Of a stretch of 48,387 nt of DNA, positions 33,624 through 42,654 are shown one piece after another. The notes beneath the pieces were generated by a model. That model searched no databases, had not been told where the DNA came from, and worked only from the letters and a program-made list of their open reading frames with translations. The translations under genes and the position numbers were made by a program. Where the stretch lies: contig USFD01000013.1 in NCBI GenBank assembly GCA_900553885.1, positions 1-48,387 on the forward strand, read 5' to 3'. The stretch is from an uncultured Ruminococcus sp. (GTDB lineage Bacteria > Bacillota > Clostridia > Lachnospirales > Lachnospiraceae). How positions within the stretch are numbered: position 1 is the first letter of the stretch; each line of letters starts with the position of its first letter.

Positions 33624-36428
33624 TTACTCAGAACATTGAGCTAAAAGATCTTTGTGAGTGAGTGGTATTTCTGTTTTCTCAGTACAACTATAAATCATAT
33701 AGAATTCCGCTTGCAAGATAGATCTAATATATTCTTTGACTCTTCTTTGAGACCATTTGCTCAATCCCAGATTTGCTCCACTCAAATCTGCTCCATCTAA
33801 TTTTGATTTTCTTAAATCTGCCCCGTATAAGTCTGCTCCACTTAAGTCTGCTCGGCTTAAATCCGCCCCATTCAAATCTACTTGACTTAAATTTACTTTT
33901 CTTAAATCTGCCCCTCTTAAATCTGTTCCTCGTAAATATACCTTACACAAATATTCCTCTCTCAAATTTGCTCGGCTTAAATCTGCTCTACTTAAGTTTG
34001 CACCTCCTAAATCTGTGCCTCTTAAATCCGCTCCACTTAAATCTGCCCAACTTAAGTCTGCTCCACCTAAGTCTGCTCGGCTTAAATCTGCTCGGCTTAA
34101 ATTTGCTTCTCTTAAATCCGCTCTTCTTAAATTTCCTCCCTTCAAAATAATGCCGCTTAAATCTGCTCCTCTTAAATTTACTCCACTTAAATCTCCTTCA
34201 CTTAAATCTATTTCCGATAAATCTAATTTACATAAATCTATTTTTCTTAAATCTAAAGATACGTTTCCAATTTTCCCCCATTTTTTATAACTTATTAAAT
34301 ATCTAATATAAAGCATTGCTTTTTCCTTGTCTATGTCCTGCAAAATATATTTTCGTTCTGTAAAATCAAGAAACAGTCTCAAAACATCCATAAAATTCAA
34401 AAAACATTTCATTTCTTTTTCGATCACATTCCTATACTCTTTTATGCTTTTCCCTGTATAATACAACATCCCTGCTCCTAACATTTTATCGAATGCTTCT
34501 TCTAAATATAAATAAAACTGATTCTTTTTTTCTTTATTGCTCCCTACTATAGATTTAATCACTTTTGCTTTCAAATACTGACCTATAGTAAAATCGATCT
34601 TTCCTTTCTTCAACCGATATCCAAATACTCCGGCCAACATTACTTGCACATTCGTTGTCATGACAGCTTCTTTGATTTCACTGCTAATCATTTCCGCAAC
34701 AAAATACTCATATATAGACCGGTGTACAAAGGTCAACCATTCCGTATCTATTCCGTCATAACAACGTATTACCTTAAAATAATTTCCAATCAGCTCTTTA
34801 TCTATAACCTCATCCTTCTCATATATTTTATGCCATATTTTTTCATACTCATCTTTAGGAATTTCTGCATTCTGCGGATTATTTTCAAACATCCATATGG
34901 ATATCTCCCTTGAGAACTGATGAATTTGCTTTTTTATCGCTGAAATCCGGTGCTTATCATCCCACCGAACAGACGCATCTATCTTAAGACATCTATCATA
35001 TATTCCCCCCTCAAGACTGAATATCTGATCATAAACTTCTACTACTGAACTTTCCTCCTTAACAGTAATGTCAAGTGCCAACGTCATATATAATATAATC
35101 GGGATTCCGAAAACATCTTTCATTTTTTTCATTCTATCTTTTGCTTCTTCTGAAATCTCATTTTTCGTTAATCCTTTATAATTTATACAGAAATTTTCAA
35201 TTTGCTCTTCATCCCATGGTTGCAAACTAATATACGGGAATGACAGTCGATGCAGATCTTCGATATAATTTTCCCGACATGTAACGAGTAATGAAAAGTC
35301 CTTTATATGAATATTCAGCGCCCACTCACTGAATAAGGAATTTAGAATTTTCGCCCTATTGTTACTACTCACTAAAATTTCGTCAAATCCATCCAAAATA
35401 AGTATTTTCCCATTTAATTCCTCCTTTTCTATATTAATACAATTCAATATAGCGCTAGCAATACCTATTTTTTTATCATTTTCCTCATTCCCACTAAAAC
35501 TCCAGTCAATATTTAAATCAGTAAACTTATACACAAGTATCTCTTTTTTATCAGCATTTGTATTGCTTTGATATTGAGCTGTAAACCACGTGATCATAGT
35601 ACTTTTCCCCATCCCTGGCTGTCCAAGTATAAGAAGCATCCTATTATTTGTGTCTTTTCCTTGTGTACATCTTTCCAGCCTCTCTTCCAAATTATCTAGA
35701 TTATTACTCAGTCCTTTCAGTCTATAAAACGATGTCTGATACAGTTTACACAAAGGAATATTTACTCCTGCGTTTTTATCATCTGGATCAAAATTATTCA
35801 GGAACATATTTTCAGTCCATTTTCTACGATATTCTTCTGTCCGATCAGGCAATCTTTTTTTTATTTCTGATCCCTTATCATTTTCACTATTTGTCACTCT
35901 TGTTTTCATGAACACATCCAAAATATGAAAAATCTTTCTAAGAAGTTCTATCTGTTCATCTTCAGTCTCCATAATATGTACCAGACTATACGCAGCAAAT
36001 CTGTCACTTTCTATTTCCAATGAAATAGCCTTCTCTGACATGACATATAAGACTTTTTGAATCTCACCTTCATAATCAACATAGTCTTTTTTTTCTCTTT
36101 TGTATTTTTCATATAAAGCTTCTGCCAAGCTATTTGCATCATATCCATAATCCCGAAACAAATCTTCATCCAGACTAATACTTTGGATTAGTTCCTTAAT
36201 CTCTTCTTTAACATAATCAATATATTCTTTCGGAACCTTCATATCCAACAAACTCTTATCCGTCAGGACCTGACTTAATTCTTTCTGGGACTTTTCCAGA
36301 TATCGTCTAAGTTTATCTGAACCGATATTAATTCCCTGATCAGCCAATGCCTGTACGATTCCCTTCCCTAATGCGCCCGATACCCCCGCTTTCAATGCAG
36401 CTACAGCAAATCCAATTAAAATATCCAT
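33624..36428 (-). CDS. NACHT NTPase with C-terminal pentapeptide repeats (NLR-like), copy 1
   Basis: A 934-residue STAND NTPase resembling bacterial anti-phage NACHT proteins. The N-terminal ~30 residues are Gly/Ala-rich and amphipathic (MDILIGFAVAALKAGVSGAL), followed by a helical domain to about 180. NACHT core: Walker A GQPGMGKST at 269-277, Walker B ILILDGFDEI near 342, sensor LLVTCRENYIE near 385, then winged-helix and helical segments. Residues about 725-890 are roughly thirty pentapeptide units of A(D/N)LSx type, forming a right-handed beta-solenoid that could sense a phage factor. A short helical tail follows. The pentapeptide array is expected to sense and the N-terminal domain to execute. 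Low GC. AGGAG precedes the ATG. Confidence 0.85.
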   Translation of the reverse strand: MDILIGFAVAALKAGVSGALGKGIVQALADQGINIGSDKLRRYLEKSQKELSQVLTDKSLLDMKVPKEYIDYVKEEIKELIQSISLDEDLFRDYGYDANSLAEALYEKYKREKKDYVDYEGEIQKVLYVMSEKAISLEIESDRFAAYSLVHIMETEDEQIELLRKIFHILDVFMKTRVTNSENDKGSEIKKRLPDRTEEYRRKWTENMFLNNFDPDDKNAGVNIPLCKLYQTSFYRLKGLSNNLDNLEERLERCTQGKDTNNRMLLILGQPGMGKSTMITWFTAQYQSNTNADKKEILVYKFTDLNIDWSFSGNEENDKKIGIASAILNCINIEKEELNGKILILDGFDEILVSSNNRAKILNSLFSEWALNIHIKDFSLLVTCRENYIEDLHRLSFPYISLQPWDEEQIENFCINYKGLTKNEISEEAKDRMKKMKDVFGIPIILYMTLALDITVKEESSVVEVYDQIFSLEGGIYDRCLKIDASVRWDDKHRISAIKKQIHQFSREISIWMFENNPQNAEIPKDEYEKIWHKIYEKDEVIDKELIGNYFKVIRCYDGIDTEWLTFVHRSIYEYFVAEMISSEIKEAVMTTNVQVMLAGVFGYRLKKGKIDFTIGQYLKAKVIKSIVGSNKEKKNQFYLYLEEAFDKMLGAGMLYYTGKSIKEYRNVIEKEMKCFLNFMDVLRLFLDFTERKYILQDIDKEKAMLYIRYLISYKKWGKIGNVSLDLRKIDLCKLDLSEIDLSEGDLSGVNLRGADLSGIILKGGNLRRADLREANLSRADLSRADLGGADLSWADLSGADLRGTDLGGANLSRADLSRANLREEYLCKVYLRGTDLRGADLRKVNLSQVDLNGADLSRADLSGADLYGADLRKSKLDGADLSGANLGLSKWSQRRVKEYIRSILQAEFYMIYSCTEKTEIPLTHKDLLAQCSE

Positions 36429-36489
36429 ATCCTTTCTCCTCTGCCTTATTTACTAAAAATAATTCTACCAATGTTTTCCCTTACCTTCC

Positions 36490-36875
36490 ATTAGCCTGCC
36501 GTTCATAGAGCAGAATATATACTGAGAATCTGTAATCTCCGATCCAACAAGTTTCTTAAGCTCTTCAAGCTCGTAGTTCCGCGCAACGAGTATTTTAGCA
36601 GGAGCACCTTTCTAAAACTGATCTTTGTTTTCGGCTATTTTAAAATCAGGCGTGTATTTGTATTTGACAGCGCTACCGGAAATTTCATAATAATGCCATT
36701 AACGTTCAATTTTTCCAAATTATTACCGTTGACACACTGCATCTCTCTATTAACAAAAATGATTGCCCTCACCTGCTTCTATGCTTGTCAGAAATATGTC
36801 AAAACATTCCCACGTCAGTCCAAGTATTTCGCTCATATGTAAGCAACAGAAAAAACAAGTTCAATTCAAAGAATA
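36490..36875 (-). pseudogene. Decayed tyrosine integrase fragment
   Basis: The DNA matches, at reduced identity, the middle of the intact integrase gene (about 40245-40660, residues roughly 195-333). Shared landmarks in order are the segments for SEFTDYQLVFC, KKEIEELKEL, KTKTSIRKVFLP, FPAALSS, NKELQRV and DWDCIDIS/MGEML. It is full of frameshifts and stops, and both the N-terminal part and the catalytic His-x-x-Arg...Tyr part are missing. It fills the gap between NACHT copy 1 and the stop of copy 2. Confidence 0.8.
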
Positions 36876-36881
36876 ATATTA

Positions 36882-39617
36882 CTAATCTGGACACCGAGCC
36901 AAAAATTCACTTCGCGTAATCATTCTCTTTTTGCCTGTTTTCTCAGCGCGGCTATAAATCGTACGAAATTCACACTGCCTAATAACTCTCCAATATATAT
37001 CAAGAGCTCCTTGACTCCATATACTTTCCTCTATGTTTTTTACATCTAAAGTTGCTCCACTTAAATTAGCTCCACTTAAGTCCGTTCCTCTTAAATCTGC
37101 TTTACTTAAGTCGGCTCCATTCAAATTTGCTCCTCTCAAACTTGCTTCTCTTAAATTTGTTCCTCTTAAATTTACTCCGCTTAAATCAATTCCACTTAAA
37201 TCTACTCTGCTTAAGTCCACTCCGCTTAAATTTACTCTTCTTAAATTTACTCTACTTAAGTTTGCTCCTCTCAAATTCACATTTTTCAAATATGCCCCAC
37301 TTAGATTTGCATCACTCAAATTGGCATCGTCTAAATATGCCCCGCTTAAGTTTGCTCCTCTCAAATTCACATTTTTCAAATATGCCCCGCTTAGGTTTGC
37401 TCCACTTAAATCAATTCCACTTAAATCAACTCCTTCCATATTTTTTAAACTGGTCAGATATCTAATATAAAGTGCAATCCTATTTGGGGAAATATCCTGG
37501 AGAATATATTTTCGATCTGATAAATCAAGAAACAATTTTAAGACATCCAAAAGATTCAAAAAAACATTTATTTCTTTCTCCATCACATTTCTATACTCTT
37601 TTATATTTTTCCCTGTATAATACAACATTCCATCATTAAACATTTTCCCGGCTATCCCTTCTAGCCAAACATAAAAATAATTCTTTTTTTCTTTACTATA
37701 CGTTGCTATTAATGTACTTACTTTTGTTTTCAAATATTGACCTATAGTATAATCAATTCTCCCCTTTTTCAAACGGTATCCCAGTACCCCAGCCAATTTT
37801 TCCTGCTCATCTTCTGACATCTTATCAATCACCTTTGCTATTTCAGTACAGATCATTTCAGCGACGAAATATTCATAAATAGTCCGATGTACAAATGTCA
37901 GTTCATCTGTACCTATTCCATCAAAGCACCGTACCATTTGAAAATAATTACCAATCAACACATCCTTCTTCTGTGACTTACCCACGCTGTCATACTTCTC
38001 AAATATTTTATCTTGAATTTTCTCATATTCATTCTTCGGGATTGATGGCTGCTTTGACTTATCCGATCTATTTTCAAACATCCACATGGATATTTCTCTG
38101 GAAAATTGATGAATCTGTTTTTTAATTATTGCAATCCGATGCGCCTTATCATATGAGCGTAGAATTCCCCTTTTTAAACATCTGTCGTATAATCCACCCT
38201 TTTCTAAATTAAATATTTGATCATAAACCTCTACTACTGAACTATCGTCCCTAACATTAATGTCAAGAGCCAAGGCCATATAAAGTATAATAGGGATTCC
38301 AAAAACATCATTTATACTTTTCATTTTAGATATTGCTTCTTTAGAAATATGAATCTTTGCAACTGCTCCGTAATTTTCACAAAATCTTTCGATTTGCATC
38401 TCATTCCATGGCTGAAGTGTAATATATTTGAATAACAAATGAGACAGATTTTCAATATAATTTTCTCTACACGTTATCAATAGTGAAAAATTATTTATAA
38501 GAGCCTCCTTCGCCCATGCATTATACAAACTGTTCAGAATTGCCGTCCTGTTATTTCCCGCCGCCACTTCATCGAATCCGTCCAAAATAAGAATCTTTCC
38601 ATTCAAATCCTCTTTTTTCATGTTAAGGCATTTTAATATAGCATTATCGATACCTTTATCTCTTCCGCTCTCACTGTCGAAATTAAAGCTCCAGTTAATC
38701 TCTAAATCTGTAAACCGATATACAAGCACTTCCTTTTTATCTTCCAGATGTTTTTTCTCATATTGTGTTAAAAACCATGTGATCAAAGTACTCTTTCCCA
38801 TCCCTGGCTGCCCAAGGATAAGGAGCATTCTTTTTTTTAGGTCCTGCCCATCTGTACATATGTCCAATCGTTCTTCTAAATTATACCGCTCTTCCTTCTG
38901 TCCCATTGGTCTATAAAACGGCAACTGATATAATTTATGTAAAGGAATATTAACCCCTGCGTCTTCGTCGTCCTCATCAAAGTCATTTAGGAACATATTT
39001 TCAGTCCACTTTCTACGATATTCCTCAGTCCGATCAGGCAGTCTCTTATTCTGATCTTGTTTCTGTTCGTTTTCCAGATAAGTTGTTCTATTTTTCATAC
39101 TTTCATCCAGAATACTCCAAATCTTTCGAATCAGTTCCATCTGCTCTTCTTGATTATTTAAAATATCTGTCAGAATATCCGCAGTAAAACCGTCTCTTCC
39201 CTTTTCCAACAAAATAGCCTTCTCTGACATGACATATAAGACTTTTTGAATCTCTCTTTCACATTCAACAAAATCTCTTTTCTGTCCCTTGTATTTTTTA
39301 TATAGAGCTTCCGCCAGACTTTTTGCATCATAGTGGCAATTACGAAACAAATCTTCGTCTATACTAATACGTCTGAGCAGTCCCTTAATCTCCTCTTTAA
39401 TATAATCAATATAGTCTTCTGGGACATTCATTTTCATCAAACTCTTATCCGACAGTACTTGGCTTAATTCTTTCTGGGATTTTTCCAGATATTGACTAAG
39501 TTTATCTGAACCAATATCAATCCCCTGATCAGCCAAAGCCTGTACGATTTCGTTCCCTACAACTCCCGATACCCCCGCTTTCAATGCAGCAACAGCAAAT
39601 CCAATCAAAATATCCAT
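36882..39617 (-). CDS. NACHT NTPase with C-terminal pentapeptide repeats (NLR-like), copy 2
   Basis: A 911-residue paralogue of the protein at 33624-36428 with the same layout. The N-terminal helical region is nearly the same (first 17 residues identical, MSEKAI and RLPDRTEEYRRKWTENMFLN shared), with Walker A GQPGMGKST near 270 and Walker B ILILDGFDEV. The pentapeptide block (about 726-860) has roughly 26 units and differs in length and surface residues from copy 1. The C-terminal tail after the solenoid is similar (a WSQ word, the Ser-Arg/Cys tail ending LARCPD versus LAQCSE). The upstream 60 bases also match copy 1. It is probably a second phage sensor with the same effector output. Confidence 0.85.
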   Translation of the reverse strand: MDILIGFAVAALKAGVSGVVGNEIVQALADQGIDIGSDKLSQYLEKSQKELSQVLSDKSLMKMNVPEDYIDYIKEEIKGLLRRISIDEDLFRNCHYDAKSLAEALYKKYKGQKRDFVECEREIQKVLYVMSEKAILLEKGRDGFTADILTDILNNQEEQMELIRKIWSILDESMKNRTTYLENEQKQDQNKRLPDRTEEYRRKWTENMFLNDFDEDDEDAGVNIPLHKLYQLPFYRPMGQKEERYNLEERLDICTDGQDLKKRMLLILGQPGMGKSTLITWFLTQYEKKHLEDKKEVLVYRFTDLEINWSFNFDSESGRDKGIDNAILKCLNMKKEDLNGKILILDGFDEVAAGNNRTAILNSLYNAWAKEALINNFSLLITCRENYIENLSHLLFKYITLQPWNEMQIERFCENYGAVAKIHISKEAISKMKSINDVFGIPIILYMALALDINVRDDSSVVEVYDQIFNLEKGGLYDRCLKRGILRSYDKAHRIAIIKKQIHQFSREISMWMFENRSDKSKQPSIPKNEYEKIQDKIFEKYDSVGKSQKKDVLIGNYFQMVRCFDGIGTDELTFVHRTIYEYFVAEMICTEIAKVIDKMSEDEQEKLAGVLGYRLKKGRIDYTIGQYLKTKVSTLIATYSKEKKNYFYVWLEGIAGKMFNDGMLYYTGKNIKEYRNVMEKEINVFLNLLDVLKLFLDLSDRKYILQDISPNRIALYIRYLTSLKNMEGVDLSGIDLSGANLSGAYLKNVNLRGANLSGAYLDDANLSDANLSGAYLKNVNLRGANLSRVNLRRVNLSGVDLSRVDLSGIDLSGVNLRGTNLREASLRGANLNGADLSKADLRGTDLSGANLSGATLDVKNIEESIWSQGALDIYWRVIRQCEFRTIYSRAEKTGKKRMITRSEFLARCPD

Positions 39618-39826
39618 AATCTTTCTCCTCTGCCTTACTTACTAGAATAATTCTATCACCGTTTTCCCATGCCTTCCACAGATTTATATCCAGATCATAA
39701 ATATCAATTATGCTATATAGGTGCTCATCACGGACCTTCGAGTATTTCTCTACATCAAAAATAAATCTATACTAGAAAATTTCTGTATCACCTACTTCAA
39801 TCATTTTATAAACAAACGCAAAAAAC

Positions 39827-39863
39827 AGGCAGAACCATCCATTCTCTCCGGACAGTTCTGCCT
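39827..39863 (-). terminator. Terminator of the integrase gene
   Basis: AGGCAGAAC/GTTCTGCCT arms followed by six Ts on the minus strand, immediately after the integrase stop codon. Confidence 0.75.
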
Positions 39864-39869
39864 ATGTTG

Positions 39870-41246
39870 CTATAACCCTTTTGACAATGTCTTCAACAAC
39901 GCCGCCATCTCCGGCTTCGCCAACAGCTTCATCAAAAGCTCCTGATCCGACTCCTGCGCTGAATCCGCTGCTTTCTCCTGTTCTTTCCCCGCATCCTCGT
40001 TCTTCGGAGCATAGAACGTCTCTTCAAATCTCTGTGCATTCATTCTCCGGTCATCATCAATAATATGCGAGTACACATCCGCTACCATCTTTGCCTGAGC
40101 ATGACCGGAATCCCCCTGCACTGATTTCATATCCCCGCCATTCAGTTTCAGCTTATAAGTGATACTGGAGTGCCGCAGTGAATGGAATACGATCTTCGGT
40201 AGATCGTGTTCCTGAATCAGCTTATTCAGTGCCCGGTTGATCACCTGCCCCTCCATCGGTCTGCCGTTTGTGGAGCAGAATACGAGCTGATAATCTGTAA
40301 ACTCCGATCCAAAGAGTTCTTTGAGTTCTTCAATCTCTTTCTTACGAGCGATCAGCATTTCAGCAACTGTTTTCGGCAGGAATACTTTTCTGATACTGGT
40401 CTTTGTTTTCGGCTCTTTCAAAACCAGACGTGTACTTGTACTCGACAGTGCTGCAGGAAATTTCATAATCACGCCTTTATCATCCAGTTTTTCCAGAGCG
40501 TCCCGGTTGACGCGCTGCAGCTCTTTATTGACAAAAATGCTTGCCCGTCCCTGCTCTATGCTTGTCCGGGATATGTCAATACAGTCCCATGTCAGTCCGA
40601 GCATTTCTCCCATACGAAGGGAACAGGAAAAAGCCAAGTTCAATGCCAAAGATAAGATATCATCATCACATACATCCAAAGCTTTAAACAGTGTCTCCGC
40701 TGTCCAGATGTTCCGCTCCGTCTTTTCCTCTTTCGGAAGTGTTGCGTGCTCTACCGGATTGCGCGACATCAGCTCCCACTTAACCGCCTGATTGAACGCA
40801 TTCCGCAGGAGCTTGTGAATCTCTCTTACTGTGTGAGGTGTAAGGAATTCATTTTTCGCCCGCCTGTATTTGCTTGAAACAGCTTTTACAGAAAGCAGAT
40901 CCCGGTAATATTTATCCATGATACGGGGTGTGATATCTTCCAGTTTCATATCGCCGATAATAGGATTGATATAATGATTGATCAGGCTTTTTCTACCTTC
41001 GTATGTAGACATCGCCCATGTGCTTACTCCATAGATCGACATATATTCTTCCAGAAGCTCACTTAACGTTTTTGCCACCGGCGGAATAAAAGTTCCGGTA
41101 TTCTGCTGAAATTCCACCTGTGTTTTCCGCTTTTTTGCTTCTGCTTTTGTATCAAATGTTTCCCATCTCTGGCGCTTCACTCCGTTTTCATCAGTATAAG
41201 TATAGACCACGGAAAACTTCTTTTTTCGCTTTACGATTGATGCCAT
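39870..41246 (-). CDS. Tyrosine recombinase, site-specific integrase
   Basis: A 458-residue phage/ICE-type integrase that probably recombines at the tRNA-Arg 3' end. An N-terminal AP2-like arm-binding domain (YTDENGVKRQRWETF) is followed by a SAM-like core-binding domain (about 60-170). The catalytic domain contains Arg near 210 (CSLRMGEMLGL), His-x-x-Arg near 355 (HSLRHSSITY), and the Tyr nucleophile near 393 (VADVYSHI). A charged C-terminal tail follows. It begins 3 bases after an excisionase-like gene, the usual order of integration modules. The distance to the nearest tRNA-Arg repeat (over 6 kb) is unusual, so the NACHT genes appear to have been placed between integrase and att. Confidence 0.9.
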   Translation of the reverse strand: MASIVKRKKKFSVVYTYTDENGVKRQRWETFDTKAEAKKRKTQVEFQQNTGTFIPPVAKTLSELLEEYMSIYGVSTWAMSTYEGRKSLINHYINPIIGDMKLEDITPRIMDKYYRDLLSVKAVSSKYRRAKNEFLTPHTVREIHKLLRNAFNQAVKWELMSRNPVEHATLPKEEKTERNIWTAETLFKALDVCDDDILSLALNLAFSCSLRMGEMLGLTWDCIDISRTSIEQGRASIFVNKELQRVNRDALEKLDDKGVIMKFPAALSSTSTRLVLKEPKTKTSIRKVFLPKTVAEMLIARKKEIEELKELFGSEFTDYQLVFCSTNGRPMEGQVINRALNKLIQEHDLPKIVFHSLRHSSITYKLKLNGGDMKSVQGDSGHAQAKMVADVYSHIIDDDRRMNAQRFEETFYAPKNEDAGKEQEKAADSAQESDQELLMKLLAKPEMAALLKTLSKGL

Positions 41247-41249
41247 GTA

Positions 41250-41468
41250 CTATCCTCTCCTTTCCGCTGCAGTATCAGCAGCATCTTTCTTTTTATAATG
41301 AGTCTGCCCGGCATACCATTCTTCAAAGCTGTCGACCATCACACGCATCTTTCCGCCTATAGTTACGACTTTAAACCAGTTCTTTTTTACCAGATAATAA
41401 CTTTCTGTCTTACCCAGACCAAGTAATCTTCCCATTTCCGGGACAGACATACTTTTCTTTCGTTCCAT
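41250..41468 (-). CDS. Excisionase-like small helix-turn-helix protein
   Basis: A 72-residue MerR/excisionase-type DNA-binding protein (MSVPEMGRLLGLGKTESYYLVKKNWFKVVTIGGKMRV, shown in parts). Such proteins direct excision by the neighbouring integrase. Its stop lies 3 bases from the integrase start, so the two are co-translated. It is related to the 76-residue protein upstream at 41587-41817 (both end in a SFEEW/SFDDW segment). Confidence 0.75.
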   Translation of the reverse strand: MERKKSMSVPEMGRLLGLGKTESYYLVKKNWFKVVTIGGKMRVMVDSFEEWYAGQTHYKKKDAADTAAERRG

Positions 41469-41491
41469 CGAACCACCCCTTTTCCTATGTA

Positions 41492-41527
41492 ATTATGAAG
41501 CCAAGCCCTGCGGCTTGACTTCATAAT
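41492..41527. other. Long near-perfect hairpin between the two excisionase-like genes
   Basis: Arms ATTATGAAGCCAAGCC and GGCTTGACTTCATAAT (16 bp, one mismatch) around a 4-base loop. There is no T-run beyond it, so it does not look like a classic terminator. It could be an RNA regulatory element or a recognition site for recombination or nicking. Confidence 0.6.
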
Positions 41528-41586
41528 ACTGGACATTTATTCTTTTCTGAAGTTTGTCAAATTCCGGATCGACATCCTTGACAAAT

Positions 41587-41817
41587 CTACATCTGGTGAT
41601 CTAACCAGTCATCAAAGCTTTTCTTCGAAATTCGGATATGCCCGCCGACCCGGACGCTGTGAAATACATTCTTCTTTACCAGATTGTAAGCAGTCGGACG
41701 GCTGATACTTAAAATGTCCTGAATCTCGTCAACAGTATAAGTACGCTTTTCATCTGATCTCTCCATCATGGCTTCTGCATTCTTTTCATTTAATTCCTCA
41801 ATTCTATGCTCAAACAT
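41587..41817 (-). CDS. Helix-turn-helix protein, excisionase family
   Basis: A 76-residue protein with an N-terminal coiled helix and a MerR-like helix-turn-helix (YTVDEIQDILSISRPTAYNLVKKNVF, in parts) ending VRVGGHIRISKKSFDDWL. The start at 41817 has GGAG 7 bases upstream; the frame also allows 41835. It may act as a second directionality factor or as a repressor of the element. An inverted repeat TTTGTCAA/TTGACAAA lies right after its stop (41553-41585). Confidence 0.7.
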   Translation of the reverse strand: MFEHRIEELNEKNAEAMMERSDEKRTYTVDEIQDILSISRPTAYNLVKKNVFHSVRVGGHIRISKKSFDDWLDHQM

Positions 41818-41878
41818 TTTTCTTCTCCACTCCATTCTCTGTCATCATTATTCCTGCTGAGAAACTTGGGCATAGTGT

Positions 41879-41907
41879 TTGTATTTACCTATTTCTTATG
41901 TTAAAAT
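41879..41907 (+). promoter_or_regulatory. Promoter of the NB-ARC/TPR two-gene operon
   Basis: TTGTAT and TAAAAT on the plus strand with a 17-base spacer, 27 bases upstream of the first start codon, divergent from the excisionase-like gene. Confidence 0.6.
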
Positions 41908-41934
41908 TTAAAGAAATGAAGGGGGAAGTCATTT

Positions 41935-42642
41935 GTGCAGTCTGTTAAAAAAACGCCAGATGTTCTTGCAGGTACTGGTTCGACCTTATATGAATCAATG
42001 AGCCAATCAATACTAAACCCTGCGATCGATGTAGGAGTAGACTATGCTGAAATTGCTATCGATCAAATTATAAATGACGGTCTGCTCCGTGATTTGCCTA
42101 TTGTTAAATCTTTTGTTCAAGCAGGAAAAACAGTTGTTGCTATTCGAGATTTATTTTGTCTAAAAAAAACCATTCGTTTTATTATTGAAATGAATAATGG
42201 AAGCCTTAATCCTGACAAACTGGAAGAACATAGGCTTTTTTTAGAAACCCATCCCGACAAACTTAAACGAGAAATGGAATCAGTGCTCATTTATTTAGAC
42301 CGCGAAAATGAAGCGGTCAAAGCCTCTATACTGGCTCGTTTCTATAAATTATATATTAATGAAACTATTAGATTTGATTGGGAGGACTTTAAAATATTTA
42401 GCGAAATTTTAGAATCCTTTTCGATTTACGACTTAGAAACATTGCAGATAGTCTATCAGCAAAAAGCCATAGAATCGAATCAAAAAGTTAATATATTGTC
42501 TTTGTCTAGACTATACTCACTGGGGTTAGTTGAATACTATGGAGGTATTCCTGCAAAAGTTGATGGTATACCTAATATTATTGCAAAAATTAGTGACGTT
42601 GGAAAATTCTTTTACAAATATGGCTTTGAAGTTCGTTCATGA
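41935..42642 (+). CDS. Unrecognised 235-residue protein, partner of the NB-ARC/TPR protein
   Basis: I do not recognise a family. It is mostly helical and AT-rich. Residues about 20-80 contain a hydrophobic/amphipathic stretch (GLLRDLPIVKSFVQAGKTVV, then AIRDLFCLKKTIRFI). Residues 85-170 are a charged helical region (LETHPDKLKREMESVLIYLD and KASILARFYKLYINETI). The tail has a small domain ending in a short C-terminal helix. The start is GTG with GGGGG 9 bases upstream. The stop is 12 bases before the NB-ARC/TPR gene, and both share a promoter. In defence pairs of this kind the small gene is often an effector or inhibitor; here that is inference. Confidence 0.65.
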   Translation: MQSVKKTPDVLAGTGSTLYESMSQSILNPAIDVGVDYAEIAIDQIINDGLLRDLPIVKSFVQAGKTVVAIRDLFCLKKTIRFIIEMNNGSLNPDKLEEHRLFLETHPDKLKREMESVLIYLDRENEAVKASILARFYKLYINETIRFDWEDFKIFSEILESFSIYDLETLQIVYQQKAIESNQKVNILSLSRLYSLGLVEYYGGIPAKVDGIPNIIAKISDVGKFFYKYGFEVRS

Positions 42643-42654
42643 AAGGAGAAAACA

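Noticed and set aside
33720..34270. The regular 15-bp periodic repeats in this region as a CRISPR array
   Set aside because: The period is 15 bp and continuous, encoding pentapeptides in frame within the NACHT gene; there are no spacers or cas genes.
33773..34290. Leu/Ser/Lys-rich plus-strand frames opposite the pentapeptide block of NACHT copy 1
   Set aside because: They are antisense readings of the repetitive pentapeptide codons, with no ribosome binding sites. The same happens at 37033-37470 for copy 2.
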